A stretch of 64,000 bases of DNA from the NCBI GenBank assembly GCA_965662045.1, contig CBFIGE010000006.1, positions 1 through 64,000 on the forward strand, given 5' to 3'. Positions 44,780 to 53,068 of this stretch are shown here, one piece after another. Position numbers and translations under genes: made by a program. Each line of letters starts with the position of its first letter. The stretch's first letter is position 1. The notes under the pieces are model-generated. The model saw only the letters and a list, made by a program, of their open reading frames with translations, made no database searches and had not been told where the DNA came from. This DNA is from UBA3478 sp965662045. GTDB lineage: Bacteria > Bacteroidota > Bacteroidia > Flavobacteriales > Flavobacteriaceae.

Positions 44780-46123
44780 ATGAAAAAACAATTGTCTTTG
44801 GTCTTACTCTTTGCAGTAAGCCTCAATTTCGCGCAGCAAGGAATCCCGAATTATCGGCCCTCTGAAGAAAATTTAAATGCACGTGAGTGGTTTCAAGAAG
44901 CCCGTTTTGGACTCTTCATTCACTGGGGTGTCTACAGTCTATTAGGAGACGGTGAATGGGTGATGAACAATCAGAATATTGCCGTTGACACCTATGAAAA
45001 ATTACCAGCATTTTTTAATCCTATTGATTTCGATGCAGAACAATGGGTATCAATGGCTAAAAATGCGGGGATGAAATACATCACCATCACTAGCAGGCAT
45101 CACGACGGTTTTTCGATGTTTGATACCGCCGCAGAAGACTACGATATAGTCGATGCAACTCCTTTTAAACGAGATGTGTTGAAAGAATTAGCAGCCGCTT
45201 GTAAAAAGGCTGACATTAAATTGTTTTTCTATTATTCTCTACTAGATTGGAGAAGTGATGATTACTATCCTCGAGGCCGTACAGGTTTAGGTATAAAAGG
45301 TCGTGAAAATGGAGATTGGAATGCGTATGTCGCTTTTATGAAGCAGCAAATCACTGAGCTTTTAACGAATTACGGAGAAATTGGAGGAATATGGTTTGAC
45401 GGACATTGGGACCAAAAGCAATGGGACGGAAAAAAATTCGGCAAACTCAATGTTGATTGGCATTATCGCGAATTGTATCAGTTGATTCACAATTTACAAC
45501 CCCGTGCCTTAATCGGAAACAATCATCATATCGCGCCTATTTTAGGAGAGGATTTTCAAATGTTTGAAAAAGATCTTCCTGGTCAAAACACAACAGGTTG
45601 GGGGACTTCAGCTTCAGATATTGGTCAATTGCCCTTAGAAGTTTGCGAGACCATTAATGGTTCTTGGGGGTTCAACCTTCAAGACGAGAAACATAAATCG
45701 TCTAAAGAGCTTATCCACTTATTGGTCAAATCTGCTTCTTACGGCAGTAACCTCTTATTAAACGTAGGTCCAATGCCTAATGGAAAAATTCAAACTGAAC
45801 ACCTCAGATCACTTTCAGAAATTGGATTATGGCTCAATCAATACGGTGAAACAGTATACGGTACCAAGGCTGGCATTTTAGAACCCAACAATCAATTGGC
45901 TTCTACGCGAAAAGACCACAAAGTTTACCTTCACGTGCTCGATCCAGAACACAACGTCATTTTTTTAAGAGACGTTCCTGAAAAAATCAAATCGGCTAAA
46001 CTTTTTGGAACCTCAAAAAAGGTGAGATACGAACAAAACGACTTGGGGTTGACTATAGCTATTCCAAAAGCTGAAATGGACCCGATTAATACGATTATCG
46101 AATTAGAACTCAAAAAGCCCTAA
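44780..46123 (+). CDS. Alpha-L-fucosidase (GH29), secreted, single-domain
   Basis: The 447-residue enzyme has a Sec leader ending NFAQQ. The GH29 catalytic barrel is clear: FGLFIHWGVYSLLGDGEW, TSRHHDGFSMFD and the nucleophile Asp207 in GGIWFDGHWD. A short C-terminal beta-domain follows; there is no carbohydrate-binding module. It should release L-fucose from glycans by retaining hydrolysis in the periplasm. It is the first gene of the fucose operon, and its stop overlaps the next start by one base (TAATG). Confidence 0.95.
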   Translation: MKKQLSLVLLFAVSLNFAQQGIPNYRPSEENLNAREWFQEARFGLFIHWGVYSLLGDGEWVMNNQNIAVDTYEKLPAFFNPIDFDAEQWVSMAKNAGMKYITITSRHHDGFSMFDTAAEDYDIVDATPFKRDVLKELAAACKKADIKLFFYYSLLDWRSDDYYPRGRTGLGIKGRENGDWNAYVAFMKQQITELLTNYGEIGGIWFDGHWDQKQWDGKKFGKLNVDWHYRELYQLIHNLQPRALIGNNHHIAPILGEDFQMFEKDLPGQNTTGWGTSASDIGQLPLEVCETINGSWGFNLQDEKHKSSKELIHLLVKSASYGSNLLLNVGPMPNGKIQTEHLRSLSEIGLWLNQYGETVYGTKAGILEPNNQLASTRKDHKVYLHVLDPEHNVIFLRDVPEKIKSAKLFGTSKKVRYEQNDLGLTIAIPKAEMDPINTIIELELKKP

Positions 46124-46890
46124 TGCAAGACCTTCAAGATAAAACTGTCGTCGTCACGGGAGGCGCAAGTGGAATTGGAGAGGCCTTGGTTAAGACTTTT
46201 GCACAAGCTGGAGCTGTAGTTTACCTCATAGACATGAATTCTAATCAAGCCGAACAAGTAGTCGAATCCATCGGTTCAGAAAAAGTCAAATTCTTATACT
46301 GTGATGTCTCCAAACACGAGGATTTTCATGAGCTCGCAACCAAAATTGAAGCGGAATATCCGGTAGACATTCTGATCAATAATGCAGGAATTCCTCATGT
46401 GGGTTCGCTTGAAAAAACGGATGTAGACGATTTAAACAGATTATATGAGGTCAATATTAAAGGGGTGTACAATGGAATGCATGCCTTTATTTTACACATG
46501 AAACAACGAAAAAAAGGTGTAATTCTAAATATGGCTTCAATTGCCTCAAGTGTAGGTATAAGTGATCGCTTTGCGTACTCTATGACCAAAGGAGCTGTGC
46601 TGACCATGACCTATTCTGTGGCCAAAGATTATGTTGAACACGGCATTCGCTGCAATAGTATTTCGCCAGCACGGGTTCACACCCCTTTTGTCGATAGTTT
46701 TATCAGAGAAAACTATCCTGAAAAGCAAGAGCAAATGTTCGCTCAGCTTGCAAAAACCCAGCCCATGGGGCGTATGGCTTCCCCTGGAGAAATCGCAAAG
46801 TTTGCGCTATTTCTTTGTTCGGATGATGCTGCCTTTATAACAGGAACAGACTACCCCATAGATGGTGGATTTATAAAATTAAACAGTTAA
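46123..46890 (+). CDS. SDR oxidoreductase, probable 2-keto-3-deoxy-L-fuconate dehydrogenase
   Basis: The 255-residue cytoplasmic SDR has the NAD-binding TGGASGIG (from residue 12), NNAG, and the active-site Ser with Tyr152 and Lys156 (YSMTK). The segment SPARVHTPFVDSF resembles DHRS6-type SDRs, the group to which the known 2-keto-3-deoxy-L-fuconate dehydrogenase of the Xanthomonas pathway belongs. Its position between the first fucosidase and the FAH-family hydrolase fits production of 2,4-diketo-3-deoxy-L-fuconate, the hydrolase's substrate. The specific role is inferred from context. Confidence 0.8.
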   Translation: MQDLQDKTVVVTGGASGIGEALVKTFAQAGAVVYLIDMNSNQAEQVVESIGSEKVKFLYCDVSKHEDFHELATKIEAEYPVDILINNAGIPHVGSLEKTDVDDLNRLYEVNIKGVYNGMHAFILHMKQRKKGVILNMASIASSVGISDRFAYSMTKGAVLTMTYSVAKDYVEHGIRCNSISPARVHTPFVDSFIRENYPEKQEQMFAQLAKTQPMGRMASPGEIAKFALFLCSDDAAFITGTDYPIDGGFIKLNS

Positions 46891-47748
46891 ATGAAACTCG
46901 CACGATACGGGGCCACAGGCCAAGAAAAACCAGCTGTACTCACAAAAAACGGAAATCTCATAGACGTCAGCGCATTCACGTCTGACTTCGACCAAAACTT
47001 TTTTGAAAATGACGGTATGCACAACTTAAAGCAATGGTTGTCCGAGCACGAGAACAGCTGCACTATAGTCTCTTCTGATCAGCGACTTGCCGCTCCTCTA
47101 AGTCAAGTTTCGAAAATAATTTGTGTTGGGCTCAACTATTCTAAACACGCATCTGAAAGCGGAATGACTTTGCCAAAAGAGCCTGTTCTTTTTTTTAAAG
47201 CGAACTCAGCTATTTGTGGCCCTAATGACCAAATTACTATACCTAAAAATGCTACAAAACTCGATTGGGAGGTAGAACTCGGGGTAGTTATAGGTAAAAA
47301 GGCCACCTACGTTTCTAAAGCCGATGCCTTCTCTCATATTGCTGGATATGTTTTACATAATGATTACAGTGAAAGAGCCTTTCAGTTAGAACGAGAAGGC
47401 CAGTGGGTAAAGGGAAAAAGCCACGATACTTTTGCTCCACTTGGACCTTATTTAGTAGGCCGAGATGAAATTACAGACCCGCACAAACTAGACCTTTGGT
47501 TAAAAGTAAATGGTGAACGTCTCCAAGATAGCAACACCTCTGATTTGGTTTTTAAAATTGATGAGTTGGTGAGTTATATCAGTTCATTTATGACATTAAT
47601 TCCGGGAGATATCATTTCCACAGGGACCCCATCTGGGGTTGGACTAGGATTTGATCCGCCCAAATATTTAAAGGCGGGAGACTTAGTTGAATTAGGTATT
47701 GAGGGCTTAGGAGAAGCACGACAAGAAATTATAAACTACCCTAAATGA
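46891..47748 (+). CDS. Fumarylacetoacetate hydrolase family protein, probable 2,4-diketo-3-deoxy-L-fuconate hydrolase
   Basis: The 285-residue protein has the FAH-family core: ICVGLNYSKHASESG, WEVELGVVIGKKA with a metal-binding Glu, LHNDYSERAFQ, GKSHDTFAPLGPYLV and STGTPSGVG. In the non-phosphorylating fucose route this family cleaves 2,4-diketo-3-deoxy-L-fuconate to pyruvate and L-lactate. The gene starts directly after the SDR stop and overlaps the lactonase start by 4 bases. The same fold serves other acylpyruvate hydrolyses, so the substrate rests on context. Confidence 0.85.
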   Translation: MKLARYGATGQEKPAVLTKNGNLIDVSAFTSDFDQNFFENDGMHNLKQWLSEHENSCTIVSSDQRLAAPLSQVSKIICVGLNYSKHASESGMTLPKEPVLFFKANSAICGPNDQITIPKNATKLDWEVELGVVIGKKATYVSKADAFSHIAGYVLHNDYSERAFQLEREGQWVKGKSHDTFAPLGPYLVGRDEITDPHKLDLWLKVNGERLQDSNTSDLVFKIDELVSYISSFMTLIPGDIISTGTPSGVGLGFDPPKYLKAGDLVELGIEGLGEARQEIINYPK

Positions 47749-48572
47749 TTATTGACAGCCATCAGCACTTTTGGACCTACCACCCTAATACTCATGCGTG
47801 GATTGACTCCAGTATGTCCACGATAGCTAGAGATTTCAAACCTGCTGATTTGGAGCAGGTCTATGAGCAAGCCGATGTTCAGGGATGCGTTGCTGTGCAA
47901 GCGGCACAGACAGAACAAGAATCTATAATGTTATTACATTACGCTCAACAGTACGACATTATAAAAGGCGTTGTAGGCTGGTTAGACCTTTGTGCAAATG
48001 ATCTAGAAGATAAGCTTGAGCACTACACCCAAAACGATTTTTTTAAAGGCCTGAGACATATCGTTCAAGACGAGGAAGATGATTTCTTTATGTTAAGAGA
48101 TGATTTTCAGCAGGGCATTTCACAGTTACAAAAGTTTGACCTCACTTATGACATCTTGATTTATCCCAAACAATTCGAAGCTGCTATAGCGCTGACCCAA
48201 AACTTTCGCGATCAGTATTTTGTGCTTGATCACTTAGGAAAGCCTCAATACAATCTTCCGATGGATATGCATTGGGCAGAACAAATTGAGCACCTTGCAG
48301 ATCAGCCCAAAGTTTACTGCAAACTCTCTGGAATTTTCACTGAAATCCAAACAAAACCGTGGCAAATAGAGCAGATTCTACCCTATTTAGATCATGTTGT
48401 TCGCTGTTTCGGTACGGATAGACTACTCTACGGCTCAGACTGGCCGGTTTGTTTATTGGCCTCAAGCTTTAAAAATCACTTAGATGTATTGAAATCCTAC
48501 TTTTCACTGAGCGATCGAAAGGATATTGAAAAAGTTTTTTCTACGAACTGTATTCACTTTTATGATTTATGA
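47745..48572 (+). CDS. Amidohydrolase-superfamily lactonase, probable L-fuconolactonase
   Basis: The 275-residue cytoplasmic protein begins IDSHQHFWTYHPNTHAWID, with the HxH metal motif and the family's typical continuation (COG3618). FVLDHLGKPQ and LYGSDWPVC supply the late His and Asp. It should hydrolyse L-fucono-lactone to L-fuconate, linking the dehydrogenase product to the dehydratase step. It overlaps neighbours by 4 bases on both sides, indicating tight translational coupling. Confidence 0.88.
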   Translation: MIIDSHQHFWTYHPNTHAWIDSSMSTIARDFKPADLEQVYEQADVQGCVAVQAAQTEQESIMLLHYAQQYDIIKGVVGWLDLCANDLEDKLEHYTQNDFFKGLRHIVQDEEDDFFMLRDDFQQGISQLQKFDLTYDILIYPKQFEAAIALTQNFRDQYFVLDHLGKPQYNLPMDMHWAEQIEHLADQPKVYCKLSGIFTEIQTKPWQIEQILPYLDHVVRCFGTDRLLYGSDWPVCLLASSFKNHLDVLKSYFSLSDRKDIEKVFSTNCIHFYDL

Positions 48573-50620
48573 AAAAGTTAAGTTTCTTCTTACTGCTGCT
48601 CGTTTTTTCTTGTACACCACCATCTCCTAATCCAATAGGACCACTGCCTTCAGAAAGGCAATTAAAATGGCAAGAGATGGAGTACTACGGTTTTATTCAT
48701 TTCAACATGAATACCTTTACCGACCTCGAATGGGGTACTGGAGGAGAAGCTGTCGACACCTTTAATCCAGAACAACTCAACACAGATCAATGGGCGAGAA
48801 TTGCCAAAGAAGCAGGAATGAGAGGTCTGATATTAACCGCCAAGCATCATGATGGATTTTGTTTGTGGCCAACAAAGACAACCGCGCACAGCGTAAAGTC
48901 AAGTGCTTGGAGAAATGGACAGGGAGATGTGTTGAGAGACTTGAGAAATTCCTGCGATAAATACGGACTTAAATTGGGGCTTTACCTCTCTCCATGGGAT
49001 AGAAACAACGAACACTACGGCACAGAAATCTATGTTTCCATTTTCCATGAACAACTACGCGAACTGCTCACCGAATACGGAGAACTTTTTGAAATATGGT
49101 TTGATGGAGCAAACGGAGGTTACGGCTATTACGGAGGTGCTAATGAAATCCGAAAAATAAATAATAAAACCTACTACCAATGGGAGAAAACCACCGAAAT
49201 GGTGAGAGAATTTCAGCCTGAAGCTGTCATTTTTAGCGACGGTGGACCGGATGTTAGGTGGGTAGGAACAGAGGAAGGATGGGCTGGAGAAACCAATTGG
49301 AGTACTATGCGAAGAGATGAGATTTACCCCGGTTGGCCAAAATATGTTGAATTGCGTTACGGACACGAAGATGGAACACACTGGCTTCCCGCAGAAGTAA
49401 ACACTTCCATCAGACCGGGTTGGTACTATCACCCAAGAGAAGATCACCAGGTAAAATCAAAAAGTAGATTGGTTCAAACCTACTATGAGAGTATTGGACG
49501 AAATGGAAACTTTTTACTCAATATTCCAGTAGATAATCGAGGGCTGATTCACGAAGCAGACAGTGCCGCAATGATGCAATTGAGTAAACAAATAAAACTA
49601 GACTTCAAAGAGGACCTCATTCACAAGGCTAGTTTAAGCGCATCCAATGAAAGGGGAAACAATTATGGTGTAGACCGATTAAAAGATCGAAAAAAAGCAT
49701 CCTATTGGGCCACGGCTGAAGAGGTGAATTCCGCTGAAGTAGAAATCAAATTTGACTCGCTTGAAGAATTGAATAGGATTGTTTTAAGAGAATATATACC
49801 ACTCGGTCAGCGAGTTCAACGTTTTGCGTTTTTAGCTAAAAATCAACATGGTCTTTGGGACACCCTAGTTCAACAAACCACCATTGGCAATAAACGAATA
49901 CTTTCTTTTAAAAACACCTCTTCAAATCATTTTAAACTGATCGTATCGCAAGCCAAGGGAAGTATTGTGCTCTCTGAACTTGGGCTTTATCGCGCTCCTA
50001 TTTTGATAGAGCCACCAAAAATTAAAAGATGCTTATCAGGTCTGGTTCAAATAACCACTACTGACCCAGAAGCAACTATTTACTACAGTTTAAATCAAGA
50101 CATTCCTTCCTTAACTTCTCAAGAATTCAGCGAGGCTGTAAAATTACCTGAAAGAACAGTTGTAAATGCTCTGATTTACGATGCGAAAACCAATACAAAA
50201 AGTGAGCCTACTCAGGCGTATTTTGACGTGTATAAAACACCTTGGAAAACGCTAAACGAAGATGAAAAGGCTGCGAGTGCATTCGATGAAGATCCTGAAA
50301 CTATTTTCGAATCTAAAACAAACGATTTACGTATTGATTTTGGAATGAAACAAAACCTAAAAGGATTCGAATTTCTGCCTGACCAAAGAAGGTATCCCAA
50401 AGGAGTCATTTCGAGCTACAGTGTTTGGAAATCAAATAATGGTCGAAAATGGAAACTGATACAAACAGGAGAATTTGCTAATATCACTAACGATAGAAAA
50501 GTAAAGAAGGTTTCATTTGCAAAATCACATCGAACCCGGTATTTCAGGATAAAGGCAGAGCGCGTTATCGACGCCCAAGAATTTTCAAGTTTTGCTGAGA
50601 TCAACCTCATAACAGAATAA
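48569..50620 (+). CDS. Alpha-L-fucosidase (GH29), multidomain lipoprotein
   Basis: The 683-residue protein has a lipoprotein leader ending VFSC. The GH29 barrel (about residues 30-350) has YYGFIHFNMNTFTDLEWG, TAKHHDGFCLWP and nucleophile Asp179 in EIWFDGANGG. The first motif (FIHFNMNTF instead of FIHWGVYS) resembles the linkage-selective subgroup acting on alpha-1,3/1,4-fucose. The C-terminal 330 residues hold a discoidin-like domain (DRKKASYWATAE onward), a chitobiase-like repeat (ATIYYSLNQ) and a second discoidin-like domain ending in YFRIKAERV. It probably complements the simpler fucosidase at the start of the operon. Confidence 0.92.
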   Translation: MKKLSFFLLLLVFSCTPPSPNPIGPLPSERQLKWQEMEYYGFIHFNMNTFTDLEWGTGGEAVDTFNPEQLNTDQWARIAKEAGMRGLILTAKHHDGFCLWPTKTTAHSVKSSAWRNGQGDVLRDLRNSCDKYGLKLGLYLSPWDRNNEHYGTEIYVSIFHEQLRELLTEYGELFEIWFDGANGGYGYYGGANEIRKINNKTYYQWEKTTEMVREFQPEAVIFSDGGPDVRWVGTEEGWAGETNWSTMRRDEIYPGWPKYVELRYGHEDGTHWLPAEVNTSIRPGWYYHPREDHQVKSKSRLVQTYYESIGRNGNFLLNIPVDNRGLIHEADSAAMMQLSKQIKLDFKEDLIHKASLSASNERGNNYGVDRLKDRKKASYWATAEEVNSAEVEIKFDSLEELNRIVLREYIPLGQRVQRFAFLAKNQHGLWDTLVQQTTIGNKRILSFKNTSSNHFKLIVSQAKGSIVLSELGLYRAPILIEPPKIKRCLSGLVQITTTDPEATIYYSLNQDIPSLTSQEFSEAVKLPERTVVNALIYDAKTNTKSEPTQAYFDVYKTPWKTLNEDEKAASAFDEDPETIFESKTNDLRIDFGMKQNLKGFEFLPDQRRYPKGVISSYSVWKSNNGRKWKLIQTGEFANITNDRKVKKVSFAKSHRTRYFRIKAERVIDAQEFSSFAEINLITE

Positions 50621-50623
50621 GGC

Positions 50624-51403
50624 ATGGATTTACAGCTTGCAGATAAAATCATTGTAGTCACGGGAGGAGACAAAGGAATTGGCGGAGCTATTTCTCAAGT
50701 CCTTGCTCAAGAAGGAGCCCTGCCCTTTATCATCAGCAGAAAAGAAAAAGATTGTCAAAGTTGTATAGCAGCAATCGAAAGTGAAGGAGGTAAAGCAGAC
50801 TACGCGATCGCTGAACTTACAAGTCACATGCAATGCAAAGATGCCATTGAAAAACTCTTGCAACGCTATGGAAGAATAGACGGTGTTGTCAACAATGCGG
50901 GCGTGAATGACGGTGTGAGCATAAGGCACGGGGGCTACACAGAATTTTTGAGTTCGATTGAAAAGAACGTCGGGCATTATTTCAATATGGTACAACTCTG
51001 CCTCGAAGGCCTTAAAAAAAGCAAAGGAGCGATCGTAAATATCAGCTCCAAAGTAGCTGAAACTGGCCAAGGAGGTACCTCAGGTTATGCTGCCGCTAAC
51101 GGTGCTCGAAATGCCCTTACTAGAGAATGGGCTGTAGATTTATTACAAGATGGCATTCGCGTAAACGCCGTAGTGGTTGCCGAATCGTATACACCATTAT
51201 ACCAAAGATGGATTGAGAGCTTTGAAAATCCCGAACTCAAAAAAAATGAAATTGAATCAAAAATTCCATTGGGTCAGCGAATGACTACCCCTAAAGAAAT
51301 CGCTTCAAGTGTTTGCTTTTTACTTTCTTCACGATCAAGCCATACCACTGGTCAAATCATACACGTCGATGGAGGATATACACATTTAGACCGAAGCATT
51401 TAA
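50624..51403 (+). CDS. SDR oxidoreductase, probable L-fucose dehydrogenase, with Lys-to-Asn in the active-site motif
   Basis: The 259-residue SDR has VTGGDKGIGGAI at the cofactor site, NNAG, a SSK serine region and Tyr155 in GYAAANGARNAL. The normal YxxxK lysine is replaced by Asn159. NADGVNDGVSI-like and REWAVDL segments match SDRs found in fucose clusters. The expected reaction is oxidation of L-fucose to the lactone. The missing lysine suggests either a variant catalytic relay used by this subfamily or loss of activity. It lies 3 bases after the fucosidase and 10 before the fucose permease. Confidence 0.8.
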   Translation: MDLQLADKIIVVTGGDKGIGGAISQVLAQEGALPFIISRKEKDCQSCIAAIESEGGKADYAIAELTSHMQCKDAIEKLLQRYGRIDGVVNNAGVNDGVSIRHGGYTEFLSSIEKNVGHYFNMVQLCLEGLKKSKGAIVNISSKVAETGQGGTSGYAAANGARNALTREWAVDLLQDGIRVNAVVVAESYTPLYQRWIESFENPELKKNEIESKIPLGQRMTTPKEIASSVCFLLSSRSSHTTGQIIHVDGGYTHLDRSI

Positions 51404-51413
51404 AACCCACAGC

Positions 51414-52712
51414 ATGAAAGATCAATTAATCGAAAAAAAATACACCGTTCCTTTTATATTAATCACCTGTTTATTTGCCCTTTGGGGGTTTGCCAACGCG
51501 GTAACAGATCCTATGGTTCAAGCCTTTAAAACTGTACTTGAGCTCTCAAATTCTCAGGCGTCTTGGGTTCAAATGGCTTTTTATGGCGGATACTTTTGTA
51601 TGGCGCTTCCGGCTGCACTTTTTGTCCGAAAGCAAGGCTATAAAAAAGGAGTGTTATTGGGATTAGCACTTTACTTTATCGGAGCTAATTTGTTTATTCC
51701 CGCAGCTCAATACGAGGCATTTTGGTTCTTCTGTTTAGGCCTTTATGTCTTGACTTTTGGACTGGCTTTTTTAGAAACTACGGCCAACCCGTATATTCTT
51801 GCGATGGGTTCAAAGACTACAGCGACCAGACGCTTAAATTTTGCACAACTCTTTAATCCTGTTGGCCTTATTTTGGGTTTGGTCATCGCCCAACAATTTG
51901 TGCTTAAGAATTTGCAATCCGATAATATTGAAAATTACGCTTCATTAGATATCGCTCAAAAAGCCTTGATTCGATCTGCTGATTTAATGGTAATCAGAGA
52001 TCCTTATGTGGCCATTGGATTAGTGATTGCGTTGTTTTTCATCTTAATTCTAGCGGCTAAAATGCCTGTGATTCAGTCAGAACAAGACCGCCTAGAATTA
52101 CAAAAAGGGTTTTCTGAACTCATCAAAAACAAGAGATATCGTTTTGGTGTTGGCGCTCAAGTTTTCTATGTTGGAGCCCAAATCATGTGTTGGACCTACA
52201 TCTATCAATATGCCGAAAATATAGGAATTAACAACACGACTGCAGCTAATTATCAATTCATTGCCTTTCTACTCTTTTTTAGCGGAAGGGCCCTTTGTAC
52301 CTATTTGATGAAATTTATCCCTTCTGCTCGATTACTGAGCTATTTTGCTATTGGAGGGTTTCTCTGTTCGGTAATGACCGTGATAAATGAGTCTATTTTA
52401 GGCATGTATTGCCTTATTGGGATTTCGTTTTTTATGTCGCTCATGTTCCCTACGATTTACGGTATCTCCTTAAAAAAATTAGATCAAGATCTATCGAAAA
52501 TAGGCGCAGCCGGATTGGTTATGGCCATTGTTGGTGGAGCCTTAATGCCACAATTGCAAGGGAGAATCATAGATTTTGGAGGACGAGCTGTTAATGATAT
52601 TAAAGTGCTCGGGGTCTCCGAAATAAACTTCTCATTTGTTTTACCCGCACTTTGTTTTGTGTACATTCTCGCTTTTGGACGATTTATTTTAAAAGAAAAT
52701 GAAGCATCATAG
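51414..52712 (+). CDS. fucP: L-fucose:proton symporter-like permease
   Basis: The 432-residue membrane protein has 12 predicted helices and the FucP signatures: FALWGFANAVTDPMVQAFK with the acidic residue in helix 1, QMAFYGGYFCMALPAALF and FLETTANPYI. It takes up L-fucose with protons. Placed directly between the L-fucose dehydrogenase candidate and the mutarotase, the substrate assignment is strong. Its end overlaps the mutarotase start by 14 bases. Confidence 0.94.
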   Translation: MKDQLIEKKYTVPFILITCLFALWGFANAVTDPMVQAFKTVLELSNSQASWVQMAFYGGYFCMALPAALFVRKQGYKKGVLLGLALYFIGANLFIPAAQYEAFWFFCLGLYVLTFGLAFLETTANPYILAMGSKTTATRRLNFAQLFNPVGLILGLVIAQQFVLKNLQSDNIENYASLDIAQKALIRSADLMVIRDPYVAIGLVIALFFILILAAKMPVIQSEQDRLELQKGFSELIKNKRYRFGVGAQVFYVGAQIMCWTYIYQYAENIGINNTTAANYQFIAFLLFFSGRALCTYLMKFIPSARLLSYFAIGGFLCSVMTVINESILGMYCLIGISFFMSLMFPTIYGISLKKLDQDLSKIGAAGLVMAIVGGALMPQLQGRIIDFGGRAVNDIKVLGVSEINFSFVLPALCFVYILAFGRFILKENEAS

Positions 52713-53037
52713 ATATTGTCTTGCCCTTGATTTAAAGAATGATGATGCGCTCATAAGCGCTTATTTGAAACATCATCAAAACGTGTGGCCCGAAATTCAA
52801 TTGAGTCTAAAATCTTCTGGAATAACCGCCTTGGACATCTACCGCGTTGAAAACCGGCTTTTTATGATTGTAGAGACCAATGAAACATTCAGTTGGGGGA
52901 AAAAAGAACTGGCAGATCAAAATAATCCGAAAGTTCAGGAGTGGGAAGAATTGATGTGGACATTTCAGCAGGCCTTACCAAACTCAAAAGAAGGAGAAAA
53001 ATGGCGAATGATGGAAAAAATATATACCTTACGTTAA
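52699..53037 (+). CDS. L-rhamnose mutarotase family protein, probable L-fucose mutarotase
   Basis: The 112-residue protein matches the small ferredoxin-like mutarotase family (DUF718): KHHQNVWPEIQLSLKSSGI with the active-site His, and DIYRVENRLFMIVE. It interconverts alpha and beta anomers. The family includes rhamnose- and fucose-specific members; the operon points to L-fucose, so the dehydrogenase can be fed the right anomer. The start lies inside the end of fucP (14-base overlap). Confidence 0.9.
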   Translation: MKHHRYCLALDLKNDDALISAYLKHHQNVWPEIQLSLKSSGITALDIYRVENRLFMIVETNETFSWGKKELADQNNPKVQEWEELMWTFQQALPNSKEGEKWRMMEKIYTLR

Positions 53038-53068
53038 AGAAGTGAACAATAATTTACTCCTATAAATC

